Source: Anthopleura xanthogrammica (lineage: Eukaryota > Cnidaria > Anthozoa > Actiniaria > Actiniidae). From it: a stretch of DNA of 64,000 nt. The translations under genes were made by a program, and so were the position numbers. The notes under the pieces are model-generated. The model ran no database searches. It was not told the DNA's origin and saw nothing but the letters and a program-made list of their open reading frames with translations. Below, piece by piece: positions 42,030 through 52,990 of this stretch (within the stretch, counting starts at the first letter, position 1; the number at the start of each line of letters is the position of its first letter). The stretch is taken from positions 5,948,746 through 6,012,745 of the forward strand of contig OZ025222.1 in the NCBI GenBank assembly GCA_964019055.1. Direction: 5' to 3'.

Positions 42030-44475
42030 AACAGCTCCGGCACGTCACGACCAATCAGCAGGTGTATGTCGGCGTCGTTGTCGAGTTGCGGGATTTCGTT
42101 TGCTATGTACTCAGATGAGGAAACCTCCTCGCCGTCTCTGGTGTAGGGATCTCGTGCTTGTCTCGAGGAATGCTGTCACATTCGACCAGGACGGGAAGCT
42201 CCTGTATGGCTCCGTTGACTGACTTGACGGTTACTCCTGTTACGCGGCGTCCGTACCTCACTTCCTTTTCTCTTCCGCACGTGGACAGGAAGTACTTCTC
42301 CGGTGGACCGTTCGCTCCCAACTCATCTGCGAGTTCGCTGCTGATGAGTGAGCTGTTGCTCTGGTCGTCGATTATGGCGTAGACGCGGTTGCATAACTCC
42401 GGTTGCTTTCTGTGATAGACGTCCAGGAGCAGGATCTTGCTGCAGGACGTCCTTCCTTCACTCGTGTTGCATACCGCTGTGCATTTTGGGTTCGGGTTGG
42501 GAGTTTCGGTTTGTGCAGTCTTCTCTTTGTTATACTTTTCCTTGTGAAGCAGAGCTATGTGTCGTTTGTCCCCACAAATGCTGCACTCTATTTCACGTTT
42601 ACATCGGCTTGCTGTGTGGTCTCCTTCGAGACAGCGGAAACAGAGACCTGCCTTGAAGATCCACTCGGTCTTTTCTTCTATGGATTTCGCTGCGAAGGCT
42701 TTGCAGTCTTCTAGCGTATGGCCGTCACGCTCGTGGAAGGGGCAGCGTTTCTTCTTTGCTCTCGCCTCGTTGTAGGGGTCAGGATTAGTACTGGTTTTCA
42801 AGGCTCTTCGTGTCGTCCTACGTTGCGTAGCGACGGTGGTTGTGGCTAAAGCTGCTAAACTGCTTCTTGTGACAATATTTGGGTTGTTCTTTAGCTTTGC
42901 TTGCTCCTCAATCATCCGGGCGAATAATTGGAAACCCGGATAGGCCCCTCGGGTTTTGTCGCTGTGCTTCGCCACTTCCTTCTCCCATTTACTGAGGAGA
43001 GACGATGGTAGTTTCTCGGTAATTGGTTGAATGGCGATCGGGTAGTTGAGGCACGCGAGGCCCGGAAGTTGCGTGACCTGGCTCTCAACGTCAGCACACA
43101 GGTCGGCGAACTGCTGTAATTTCAAGTTTTCGTTTTCTTGAAATGCCGCTGTTTGCTGCAAGCGCTTTAGGAGTGTGTTGGTTATCACTGCTTCACTACC
43201 AAATCGCCTCTCTAATTCCTCCGAGAGACTTTCGAGTAGCGCGGCGGGGTTTCGCTGATGTCTCTTTCTATAGTTGTCGACTACCTTTTGAACCTCCCCA
43301 CTCGTGAAGCTCCTGAGGTAGTTGATCTCCTGTGTCGGAGTCACGCTAGCGTCTTCGATCATAGCCTCGAAGGCAGTTTTCCAGGGGTGGAACAGCGTGG
43401 CGTCCCCCCCAAAGACATCGGGATGGCATTTTGGGAGGCTTTGCTTCGCTAACCCTGAGACTATTTGTTTGTTTACTGACGCGAGGGAGTCTATGAATTG
43501 ACTTCCGGAGACATCTCTTATCGGCGTTGATTGTGCAAGTGGGTGGTCGGTTATCGCGTGATGCGGGCTATATTTATCATTTTGCTTTCGTGAGGGTTCT
43601 AGTTGTAGTTCGTCTTTATCTGGTTTGATAGGATCTCTTGGCATTTCAAATTTTTGCTTAAGTGGTGTATCAGTTACAATGGGTTGGGTTTCCGAAGTAG
43701 AATTCTTGTGGACCCACTGAACCGTTCTTTGTTGGGGTTGTGCCTTGGGCAGTCCCTGAAGTTCGGGGTTTTCTCCCATGTACTCCGCTAATATCGCGTC
43801 ATCTATCGCTTTAAGCTTGGCGTCGGCAATAGCAACGTTCTTTCGTGCGGATAGAATCGCTAGGTCTTTCTCGCACCGAGCCTTTTCTTCTTGCCTAGCC
43901 CTTTCGATCTCGAGCTCTCGCGTCTTCCTCTCGTGCTCTCTCTCAGCTAGCAGTTTGTCAAACTCTGCGCTTTCTCGTGCTGCTGCGGCTTCAGCGAGGG
44001 CTCTCAGTCTAGCGGTGCTGGCCGAAGAGGCACAAGACGGGGCGAGGCCGCTATGCCGTGAGTGACGAGATCTGCGAGACGATGTTTCCAACAATTTGTC
44101 GGATTCATTACGTTTTATTCGTTCTATTGTCATATATGCGCGTCTCAGTAGCAAGCTTTCCTCATTTAGCAGCGCTTCATTTCCAAAGTCGTTGCATTTG
44201 TCTTGCTCGTAAAGGGCGTATAACTCCTGCATGAGGACTTTGAGTTCCTCCGAAGCTGATGCAATATCCCGCTGGATATTGCCTGTGTCGACGCCGTCGC
44301 CGTTTACTCCCTCAGCGACTGTTATGACTTTGGCTAATTTGTTTTTTACGATAATCATTAGGCGGCGTTTCTCCTCTACTGCATTTATGAGCGCCTTGCG
44401 TGTAAGTCTCCTTTGCCTTTTATCAATGGCATCTTCGGACGTTTCCTTTGGGTCCAAGTTTTCGTTCTGCTCCAT
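42030..44475 (-). pseudogene. BEL/Pao Gag-protease
   Basis: ATG at 44475; 790 codons open to 42103. Order: Ala/Arg/Glu-rich coiled coil (about 200-260), DUF1759 Gag core (about 345-505, PKCHPDVFGGDATLFHPWK), three Cys/His knuckles (CPFHERDGHTLEDC, CFRCLEGDHTASRC, CSICGDKRHIALLH), then a DUF1758 aspartic protease with AIIDDQSNSSLIS at the active site. A frameshift at about 42110 follows RRFPHL; the protease resumes as DADIHLLIGRDVPELLKV and ends near 42030 where unrelated sequence begins. RT should follow but is gone. Confidence 0.85.
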
Positions 44476-44670
44476 CGTGCGCTCTTTTAACTATTAAGAT
44501 ACGGCTTACCTCTAGCAGTGTAGATACTCTTTGCTTCCGATCGAACTTTTCACTGTCGCGTACCCGATCCACTGACACGGGGTGTAGGGGAACGGAGATC
44601 GAGAAGTTAAACCACTTCGCAGCTCACGCGATGAATAAGGACTTTATTGTATTTGGTGCGAAACGAAGCG

Positions 44671-45034
44671 TGTGGAATATGTGGATAGAGAAAGGAAAAC
44701 CTCTCGTCGTCGTGCTGAAACAAACGTAAAGGAAATGTGCAAGTTTATACTCACAGAAGACATCTGTTTATACAAGAGACAATATGACCGTTAACTGCAG
44801 AGCATTTATAAGCTTAAGTATATATATATAAGCAAGTATAAGTAGCCTTATATAAAGTAAGTATACTTTTTGAGTGAAAATCGCTGAGGCAAATATTTAA
44901 GTTCAAAATCGTGAATAAGTTTTTTTCATTCTTCATGATTGTTTTGATATTTACTAGTCTAAGAAAGTCAGAGCAAACTAGTAAAACCAGCCTACGCTTC
45001 GGTTTAGTTTCAATAAGAACTGAGGTCAAATTTT
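44671..45034. other. Gap without gene
   Basis: AT-rich; no ORF of note. It may hold the outer part of the LTR-like block, whose end could not be found. Confidence 0.4.
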
Positions 45035-45036
45035 AC

Positions 45037-45735
45037 AAATAAATATGTTTCTGCATTGGAGGGTTAGATTTCACATATATATATGTTTCTGCATTGGAAG
45101 GTTAGATTCCACATATATATATGTTTCTGCATTGGAAGGTTAGATTTCACATATATATATGTTTCTGCATTGGAAGGTTAGATTTCACATATAAATATGT
45201 TTCTGCATTGGAGGGTTAGATTTCACATATATATATGTTTCTGCATTGGAAGGTTAGATTTCACATATAAATATGTTTCTGCATTGGAAGGTTAGATTCC
45301 ACATATAAATATGTTTCTGCATTGGAAGGTTAGATTTCACATATATATGTGTTTCTGCATTGGAAGGTTAGATTTCACATATATATGTGTTTCTGCATTG
45401 GAAGGTTAGATTTCACATATAAATATGTTTCTGCATTGGAAGGTTAGATTTCACATATATATATGTTTCTGCATTGGAAGGTTAGATTTCACATATAAAT
45501 ATGTTTCTGCATTGGAAGGTTAGATTCCACATATAAATATGTTTCTGCATTGGAAGGTTAGATTTCACATATATATGTGTGTCTGCATTGGAAGGTTAGA
45601 TTTCACATATAAATATGTTTCTGCATTGGAAGGTTAGATTTCACATATAAATATGTTTCTGCATTGGAAGGTCAGATTTCACATATAAATATGTTTCTGC
45701 ATTGGAAGGTTAGATTCCACATATATATATGTGAT
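45037..45735. repeat. 38-bp minisatellite, about 18 units
   Basis: Unit contains TTTCTGCATTGGAAGGTTAG followed by ATTTCACATATATATATG. The ACATATATATATGT core is palindromic and varies (ATATAT, ATAAAT, ATATGT) between units, while TTCTGCATTGGA is almost invariant. Period 38 bp counted from the CTGCATTGG positions. No gene. Confidence 0.9.
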
Positions 45736-46069
45736 TGATATGGGGCTGTAGTAATGAGCTACTACTTTTTGAACATAAACAAGAAATATATGTACATGCC
45801 TTGTCATATTTGTTTAAAACCGTCCAAAGTTGTAAAAACAATAAAAAAATTAAAGAAAAAAATAAAATATTGGAATTTTGTACAAATTATTATATACCGT
45901 GGAAAGCAAAACAGTGATGATTAATAAAGTATTGAAAAAGGTACATTTCAAGAATGAATGTTAAACATAAATTTATGGGACATGTTGTTTTGTACATATT
46001 AACATACACAGGATCATACTTCTAATGATTTTGTTCAAAACATGTGTATATTTATGCCAGTCCAAAAAT
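45736..46069. other. Gap without gene
   Basis: AT-rich flank between the minisatellite and a non-LTR element fragment; nothing recognised. Confidence 0.4.
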
Positions 46070-46870
46070 CTAAATTTAAAGTTTGGGTTGTTCAGATGGA
46101 TGTCTATAAAATACAGCGCATAAGATGTTATGACAAGGGTGTTCAATCTCGATCCACAATGCCTCAAACTCCTCTTTAGAAACACTAAGATCATCCCTAT
46201 GATTAAAATTTAAATTCTCCTTTACATAAAATCCCACACCCCCAGCATTACTTACTGTAGGCTGGGACAAAAAAACATAGCCTGGTAAATTAGTATTAGC
46301 TGAGTATTCATAATCAATTTTTATCCTAGTTTCTGACAAACCTATAACTGTAAAAGGATATTGTAACTCTTCTAGTAGAAGTGAAAATGTATCACTATTT
46401 GCTCTAAGACTCCTTATATTGCAGTGTAAAGCTGAAAAAAAGATTTAGCTAGATTAGAATTTTGAATTTCATAGTTCTTATGGAAATCATGAAAAGAATA
46501 ATAATTGAAATCATTTAGTGTTGGTAATTGCTAATCAATATCAAGATTACGAAGAGATGAAATATTGTTAAATGATGATATAACATCTAAATGAGGAAGA
46601 CAATCTAATTTTAACTTATCTAAGTGGCTAGAACACAAACACGATGAATTAGAATTAAACGATAATTTAAGCAAATCTTCAGTACACAAATTAAAGAAAG
46701 GAAAAATATTAGCTTTACATTCCAGGCAAGACCAAAGATTTTGGTGTACAATATAATAATTAAATAAATTTCTTGAGAGTTCTGAGCATTTAAGATGGAA
46801 TGAGTTGAAACATGTAGAGCATTTGATGACACGGCAATTAGATCTTAAGCTTTTTAAACAATTCTTGCAC
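46070..46870 (-). pseudogene. Non-LTR ORF2 N-terminal fragment (PHD-like finger and endonuclease start)
   Basis: Minus-strand readings in changing frames give a Cys/His finger resembling PHD (CFNSFHLKC, LWSCLECK), a spacer, LHCNIRSLRANSDTFS and then ISETRIK (about 46330), TVSNAGGVGFYVKENLN and FYRHPSEQPKL, matching the AP endonuclease of a non-LTR element. It stops at about 46076, so the rest of the endonuclease and all RT are missing; the copy is 3'-truncated, which retrotransposition alone does not produce. Confidence 0.6.
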
Positions 46871-46901
46871 TTATCTGTAGGTATCCTGGTTTATGACCAT
46901 G

Positions 46902-47303
46902 CTAATATAGTGTATCCAGTTGATCTTTGCTAGTAATAAGAATTGCCTCGCTGTCATCATCTTCACGCAAGAAAATTTTCCCATACCTTGACCAAAGATA
47001 TTTATATTGCTGCTCTTTCTTGAACTGTTGGCAAGCCTTATAGACATTTTTACGGTACGATGTTAAGCTTTCATTGATGTAGATTTTAGACTCACTGAAA
47101 CGATGGTATCCAAGGTCTTTCGTTGAGATTTTCTTCAACAATTTTCTTGCACGATACAGTTTGTCACGAGTATTCCTTCGAGTAAATTTCACAATGATCG
47201 AGGGACTTGATGCATTGCTTGAGTTGACTGCAAAGCTAGGATTTGGTAATCTGTGGCTTACAGAAATCTCTGATTTGTCTATCTTCACGCCTTTCTCGAA
47301 CAA
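46902..47303 (-). CDS. Non-LTR ORF1-like fragment
   Basis: About 133 codons open: ISVSHRLPNPS, PSIIVKFTRRNTRDKLYRAR and IYINESLTSYRKNVYKACQQ, the layout of the C-terminal part of L1/CR1-type ORF1 proteins (nucleic-acid-binding, FP-like). It ends just upstream of the ORF2 fragment on the same strand, so both derive from one element. The upstream coiled coil is not visible. Confidence 0.55.
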   Translation of the reverse strand: MFEKGVKIDKSEISVSHRLPNPSFAVNSSNASSPSIIVKFTRRNTRDKLYRARKLLKKISTKDLGYHRFSESKIYINESLTSYRKNVYKACQQFKKEQQYKYLWSRYGKIFLREDDDSEAILITSKDQLDTLY

Positions 47304-47309
47304 CCTGTG

Positions 47310-48938
47310 TGTATAAAAACATTACAGTTACTAATATTTTGACCATGATATAGAGCGAAAATTCTAGACAAAAGCGCTCCTTATAAGAGCAGCCATTTCC
47401 TTTCAAAGTAACTTATAATTGGTTTCTTCGATTGCAATGCGATTGTAAATATTGCATCTATTCACCACAGTTAAACCAAGTTAGCAGCAAACTGCACCCA
47501 TGCAGAAAGAGTTGGATATCAGAACGCGCCTTGTGACATTTTGCTATATTCTCCCAAACCTGTGTATAAAAACATTACAGTTAGCAGATATACAGCGAAA
47601 ATTCTTTCAAAGTCACTTAATATTGGTTTCTTCGTTTGCAATGCGAGTCTCAATTTTGCGTATACTCACCACAGTTAAACGAAGCTAGTAACAAACTGCG
47701 CCCAAGCAGAAAGACTTGGATATCAGTTCGCGCCTTGAGAAATTTCATGATTACCATATTCTCCCCAACTTGTGTATATGAAAACATTACAGTTAGTTAC
47801 TATTTTGGCCATGATATAGAGCGAAAATTCTTGAAACAAAACCATGCTACGTAACAGCAATAGACGTTAACGCTGATTTTGTTGAAAAGGAGCCATTTCC
47901 TTTCAAAGTCACTTATTATTGGTTTCTTCGATTACAATGCGAGCCTCAATATTGTGTCTACTTACCACAGTTAAACCAAGTTAGCAGCAAACTGCGCCCA
48001 AGCAGAAAGACTTGGATATCAGGTCACGCCTTGTCACATTTTGCTATATTCTCCCCAACCTGTGTATAAAAAAATTACAGGTAGCAGATATATAGCGAAA
48101 ATTCTAGTCAAAAGAGTTCTTCATAAGAGGAGCCATTTTCTTTCAAAGTCACTTTTTATTGGTTTCTTCCATTGGAATGTGAGTCTCAATATTGCATCTA
48201 CTCACCAGAGTTAAACAAGTAAGTAGTGAACTGCGCCCATGTACAATAACTTGGATATCAGGTCGCGCCTTGTGACATTTTGGTTTTTTCCCCCAACCTG
48301 TGTGTATAAAAGCATTAGAGTTGGCTAATATTTTGATCATGATAAAGAGCGAACATTCTACACAAAAGCGTTCCCCATAAGAGGAGAACTTTCCCTTAAA
48401 AGTCACTTATTACTGGTTTCTTCGATTGCAATGCAAGTCTCAATATTCGAAGTCACTTATTATTGGTTCTTTCGATTACAATGGGAGTCTCAATATTGCA
48501 TCTACTCTTCAGAGTTAAACCAAGTTTGTAGCAAACTGCGACCATGCCGAAAGTCTTGGATATCAGGTCGCGCCTTGAGACACTTCCCTATATTCTCCCC
48601 AGCCCGTGTGTATAAAAACATTACAGTTAGTTAATATTTTGACCATGATATAGAGCGAAAATTCTAGACAAAGGCATTCCACAAAAAAACAATAGACGTT
48701 AACGCTGATTTGGTTGAAGAACAGCCATTTCCTTTCAAAGTCAATTATTATTGGTTTCTTCGATTGCAATGCGAGTCTCAATATTGCGTCTAGTCACCAG
48801 AGTCAAACCAACTTAGCAGTTAACTGCGCCCATGAAGAAAGACTTGGATATCAGGTCGCGCTTTGTGACATTTCGCTATATATTCCCCAACCTGTGTGTA
48901 TAAAAACATTACAGTTAGCTAATATTTTGAACATGATA
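47310..48938. repeat. Diverged satellite, units of about 210-290 bp (left block)
   Basis: Repeated phrases in fixed order: AGCCATTTCCTTTCAAAGTC, ATTATTGGTTTCTTCGATTG, CAATGCGAGTCTCAATATTG, ACTGCGCCCATGCAGAAAGA, CTTGGATATCAGGTCGCGCC, CCAACCTGTGTGTATAAAAA. About seven units, some truncated. Non-coding; each unit carries a TGTATAAAA box-like motif. Confidence 0.85.
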
Positions 48939-49224
48939 GAGTACAAACACTAAAGTGTGAAGTATAAATAGCACTAAATACTGGTAATTAGCGGAAACGT
49001 ATAAGAATTCATTGAACCGAAACAGCACGTGCACAAATTTCCAAATGTGTACTGATTTTATTAGTCTATTATTGTGTTTTTTTTCACATTAGATGTAATA
49101 TTATTATAACAAAACGCTACTGGTTACAATCTTCCTTCTTCCGTGAGAAAAAAAAAACAATTGAATAACTTTGTGAATAACTAAAGAAACAATGTTTTTG
49201 AAATATGTCTGTGTTGTTAGTCTA

Positions 49225-50390
49225 TCAAAGGCGGCGGTAGTGCTTGTTCAGCATTCGCCCACAGTGAGGACAGAAATTCGAATTTTTCACTGCGTTACAG
49301 CATGAAGGGCAAAGTGAAAATTCAGAGCTCAAGTCAGAGAGAGCCATTGAAAAAGGATTGCAATTGTTTTCTTGGTTTTTGGGGAGTTGGATAGTACTGC
49401 GGTGAGGACGGTGGAAACTCAGAACTTTCCCTGACTGAGTCGATGTCGCGGCTGGTGTGGTACGAGAAGTACAATTCTCTGGTACTTTTTCCAAAATTCC
49501 TTTCAATTCAGTAGATGTTAGACTTGTTTTAGCAGCTAGATTTAGATCAGTGTCTGTACAAAATTGTTGGACTGTAGACGTAGCCATATAATCGGGCTCC
49601 TCATCAGGACTGTCGGACATGATCTTGTTTACCACAGCATTTATATCACCTTGTTCGTGGACCAGCATCATTTCGAGAGTTCCTCTAGGAATATCTGGCA
49701 GGATTTGACATAATTGCTCTAACTGGTGACCTAAACCAGTAGTATGTTGAGTCGTGGGGTGCCGTTTTGGGTAGTTGGGCATAACTTGAACCGGCTTTTT
49801 CTCTTCTCCACTTTGAACTGGATCAAGCTGATGCAGTTGAATGGCTGTCTTGAATACTTCAAGAGGTGGCATTTCAGGAACAGCGCTTGCTACTGCTTTT
49901 GAATAGGAGTTTACTTTGGTGAAAAGAGCCCTGTGTTTCTCCAGTTGCATTTTTTGTTTATCTAGGGAATAGATGGAATGTTTAAGTTCCATTAATAAAC
50001 ACTGACAACATCTTAGACTTTAGTAGTCTAGCTGACTAGAATGCAATAGGAAGATTTGATTCGGATATACTTACTCTGTCTTTTCTCCGCCTCAGTTTGA
50101 CTCTTTTTAACTTTTTTTTTGGTCAGGTCAAAATTTGCAACTGCAAGCGCATCTTATGTCGAGTTACACTCTGGAAAGCTGACCATCTCTGCTGGCTCAT
50201 TTGAAGTTGGCGTTTGTACATGTGGTGTTGTTGTGGTAGCGCTTGTTTGTGTCTTTATGCTGTTATGAGCTGCGCATTTGCTGCAGCAGCATTCTTTAAA
50301 TGGGCATACGCGTTTGTGACCTCGTAAGATTACAATTTTGCCATGCAGTCTGCATTTGAAACACGTCCGACGACTGCTTGAAGGATCCAT
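49225..50390 (-). CDS. DM-domain protein with CUE/DMA-like domain and zinc ribbon, inside a transposon
   Basis: Exon 1: ATG at 50390, then a DM zinc module: C-FK-C-RLHG, LRGHKR, C-PFKE-C-C-C-SK-C, the intertwined CCHC/HCCC pattern of doublesex/DMRT proteins. A TAA follows at about 50154, with possible coding continuation (FDLTKKKVKKSQTEAEKRQ) before a GTAAGT at about 50070. Exon 2 (to 49225) contains a helix-rich start, a CUE-like segment (LEQLCQILPDIPRGTLEMML, then GDINAVVNKIM) like the DMA domain of DMRT3/4/5, and a C-terminal zinc ribbon (CPSCCNAVKNSNFCPHCG). The exact splice could not be fixed. DM proteins are host transcription factors; one inside a Tc1-type element suggests capture. It is transcribed divergently from the transposase. 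Confidence 0.65.
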
Positions 50391-50582
50391 TTTCAAAAGA
50401 AAATTCACTCTAATGGCCTAATCCTTTAGAAATGTATAAATAAAAGTCACGTGCAGAAAGCAAATTCTCGTGTAAATGGTGTGAACTCATTGAAAGAACA
50501 AAAAAATACCTAATTAGCTAATATTTTCATAAGCGTGAGCCCTTCATTATGCAGTCTGCTTTTTGTTCGGTATGCAGAAAAG
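50391..50582. promoter_or_regulatory. Divergent intergenic region of the DM transposon
   Basis: About 190 bp between the DM gene start (50390) and the first in-frame ATG of the transposase (50583). It must serve both directions, but no TATA box is clear. An alternative plus-strand frame from ATG at 50551 (MQSAFCSVCRKD) is short and probably not the transposase start. Confidence 0.35.
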
Positions 50583-51559
50583 ATGTCCTGGAAGATAAAC
50601 ATCCAAGGAGGAAGTTATTGTCATGGCTCTGCACACTCTCAGCAGAAGAGGCTCGACATAATAGTTTCGTTTATTAATACACAGTCAATTGCTGCAACTT
50701 CCATCAATTGTAAGGTGAGCTACAATAGTGTGTCGAAAATAGTTGCGTTGTTTCAGCAAAAGGCGACACTGCTCACGCAAGTCCACTCCAATTCCCGTCC
50801 TAAAGTCATACCCTGGTGGTTGGAGCAATATATTGAAGCCATTTTGGTGTTCTATCCCACCTTGTATATAAGAGAAGTTCAAACGATGGTAGCAGATGAT
50901 TTCAACCTCGCCGCCAACGATATCCCATCCTGTTCTTTCATTAGCCAGCTTCTTAAACGGCGATACATAACAAGAAAGAAGTGTGCTATTGTAGCAGTTG
51001 AGAGATTCACTCCCTTTATTCAACAAAACAGACAGCATTTTTTTCAGTGGCGTAGGACTGTGGATCCTAGAGAAGTTTACTTTTTCGACGAAACCTCATT
51101 TGCAACTGATACAGATGAACGCAAGTATGGACGCAGCGAAAGTGGTTATCCTGTCCCATGCTATCGAAAGAAATCGCCAACCACTTGCAGCAATTCCGTG
51201 TTAAGTGTTGTAGGGTACAGAGAAGGTGTTATCATGGCCATACCAGTAGAAGGTAACTTTAACATACCGCTTATAAATGATGTCATTACAAATCAAATTC
51301 TACCTCTAATACCACATAATGCCTATCTTGTGGCAGACAATACAAGCGTGCACAACGAGTTTGAGTAGTGATGTTACCCGCCTACAGTTACGACCTAAAT
51401 CCAATAGAACAAGTTTTTGGGCTGGCAAAATGCATGGCTCGACAGACGCCAGGTGCTTTAGAAGAAAACATGCTACTCTCCATAATTAATGCTTTTATTA
51501 AAATTCGCACTTCTGCTGTAAGAAACTTTTATAGAAGGTCTTGGCGAATTTTCGTTTGA
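50583..51559 (+). pseudogene. Tc1/mariner-type transposase, broken
   Basis: From ATG 50583: helix-turn-helix (RLDIIVSFINTQSIAATSIN, KVSYNSVSKIV), DDE core with YFFDETSF (first Asp), YLVADNTSVHN (second Asp), stop at about 51366, then in another frame LPAYSYDLNPIEQVFG (the Tc1-type end motif with Glu). Between the second Asp and the last Glu fewer residues remain than the usual about 34, so a short deletion accompanies the stop. The enzyme would be inactive. Confidence 0.75.
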
Positions 51560-51566
51560 GTAATTG

Positions 51567-51955
51567 GCCGGTCTCAATCTTGTCTTGATTGTAGCTTAGC
51601 TCAATAAAAAAACTGTGTGTTTGGTCTCAATTTATTTGCGTATATTGTCTTGATTGTAGCTTAGCTCAATAAAACTGTGTGTTTGGTCTCAATTTATTTG
51701 CGTATATTGTCTTGATTGTAGCTTAGCTCAATAAAACTGTGTGTTTGGTCTCAATTTATTTGCGTATATTGTCTTGATTGTAGCTTAGCTCAATAAAACT
51801 GTGTGTTTGGTCTCAATTTATTTGCGTATATTGTCTTGATTGTAGCTTAGCTCAATAAAACTGTGTGTTTGGTCTCAATTTATTTGCGTATATTGTCTTG
51901 ATTGTAGCTTAGCTCAATAAAACTGTGTGTTTGGTCTCAATTCATTTGGGTATTG
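51567..51955 (+). repeat. 62-bp minisatellite inside the DM transposon, six units
   Basis: Unit includes TCTTGATTGTAGCTTAGCTC, AATAAAACTGTGTGTTTGG and TCTCAATTTATTTGCGTATA. Every unit carries an AATAAA polyadenylation signal just downstream of the transposase, so transcripts could end at several equivalent sites. Confidence 0.9.
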
Positions 51956-52042
51956 TTTAGTTCTTATTTGTCATGCTAGACTAATTACTACTAAATACTG
52001 GTAATTTGTAGAATCTGTTGCACACTTTTAGTGTTTGTACTC

Positions 52043-52735
52043 TATAGAGCGAAAATTCTAGACGAAAGCGTTCCCCATAAGAACAGCCATTTCCTTTCAA
52101 ATTCACTTATTTTTGGTTTCTTCGATTGGAATGCGAGTCTCAATATTGCGTCTTCTCACCAGAGACAAAACCAATTTAGTAGCAAACTGCGCCTATACAG
52201 AAAGACTTGGATATCAGGTCTAGCCTTGTGACATTTTGCTATTTTTCTCAAACCTGTGTGTATCAAAGTATTCCCATAATATTTTGACCATGATAAAGAG
52301 TGAAAATTCTGGACAAAAGCGTTTCCCATTAAAGCAGCCATTTTTTTTGAAAGTCACTTATTATTGGTAGCAGCAAACCAAGTTAGTAGCGAACTGCGGC
52401 CATGCAGAAAGACTTGGCTATCAGGTCGCGCCTTGTGACATTTTACTATGTTCTACCCAACCTGTGTGTATAAAAGCATTAAAGTGTATAAAAACATTAG
52501 AGGTAGTTAATATTTTGACCATGACATACAGCGAAAATTCAAGAAAAAGCATGCCCCATAAGGTTGATTTGTTTCAAGAGCTGCCATTTCCTTTCAAAGT
52601 CACTTATTATTGGTTTCTTCGATTAGAATGCGAGTCTCATTATTGCGTCTACTCACTAGAGTTAAACCAAGTAAGTAGCAAACTGCGCCCATGCAGAATG
52701 ACTTGGATATCAGGTCGCACAATTGTCCACAGTAG
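52043..52735. repeat. Diverged satellite, right block
   Basis: Three more units of the satellite seen at 47.3-48.9 kb, with the same ordered phrases. The transposon at 48939-52042 split a once continuous array. Confidence 0.85.
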
Positions 52736-52990
52736 GGACCCGATTTTTTCAAAAAGGTTGGTGGGTTCCGCGTGGTACCCCCTCCCAATGGATTTCTTAA
52801 GGACCTAGTTTTTCTCTAAGGTGGTGGTGGCAGGTACATACCCCTCTCAATACATTTATTAAGGACCTGCTTTTTCTCTAGGATGGTGGTGCCGGGTATA
52901 TACCCCCCCCCCCACTTAAAAGATTTATTAAGGACCCGCTTTTTCTCAAGAATGGTGGCGGATTATTACCCCCCCCCCCCCCCATGTACG
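52736..52990 (+). repeat. Degenerate about 65-bp repeats with poly-C runs
   Basis: Four units with TTAAGGACC-GCTTTTTCTC-A-GGTGGTG followed by TACCCC, in which the C run grows from 5 to about 16. Runs of this length are unreliable in assemblies. Confidence 0.75.

Larger units (their letters stand above)
40589..44670. mobile_element. Rearranged BEL/Pao element with inverted LTR-like ends
   Basis: An about 129-bp block (CGCTTCGTTTCGCACCAAAT ... CAGTGAAAAGTTCG) occurs at 40589-40718 and, in inverted orientation, at 44542-44670. Between them are an integrase fragment on plus, an AT microsatellite and Gag-Pro on minus. Reverse transcriptase and RNase H are absent. An intact BEL/Pao has direct LTRs and all genes on one strand, so this copy has been inverted and deleted internally. 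The right block lies just upstream of gag, as a 5' LTR should. Confidence 0.7.
48939..52042. mobile_element. TA-flanked Tc1/mariner-type transposon carrying a DM-domain gene
   Basis: The termini are GAGTACAAACACTAAA and its exact complement. The flanks are TA at 48937-48938 and 52043-52044, and joining the flanks regenerates the satellite phrase CATGATATAGAGCG, proving the insertion site. ACTAAATACTGGTAATT appears near both ends in direct order. Inside are a DM-domain gene (-), a degraded DDE transposase (+) and a 62-bp minisatellite. Length 3,104 bp. Confidence 0.85.

Noticed and set aside
45037..45735. Regular 38-bp repeats resembling a CRISPR array
   Set aside because: Units are contiguous with no unique spacers, the host is eukaryotic, and no cas genes exist. 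It is a minisatellite.
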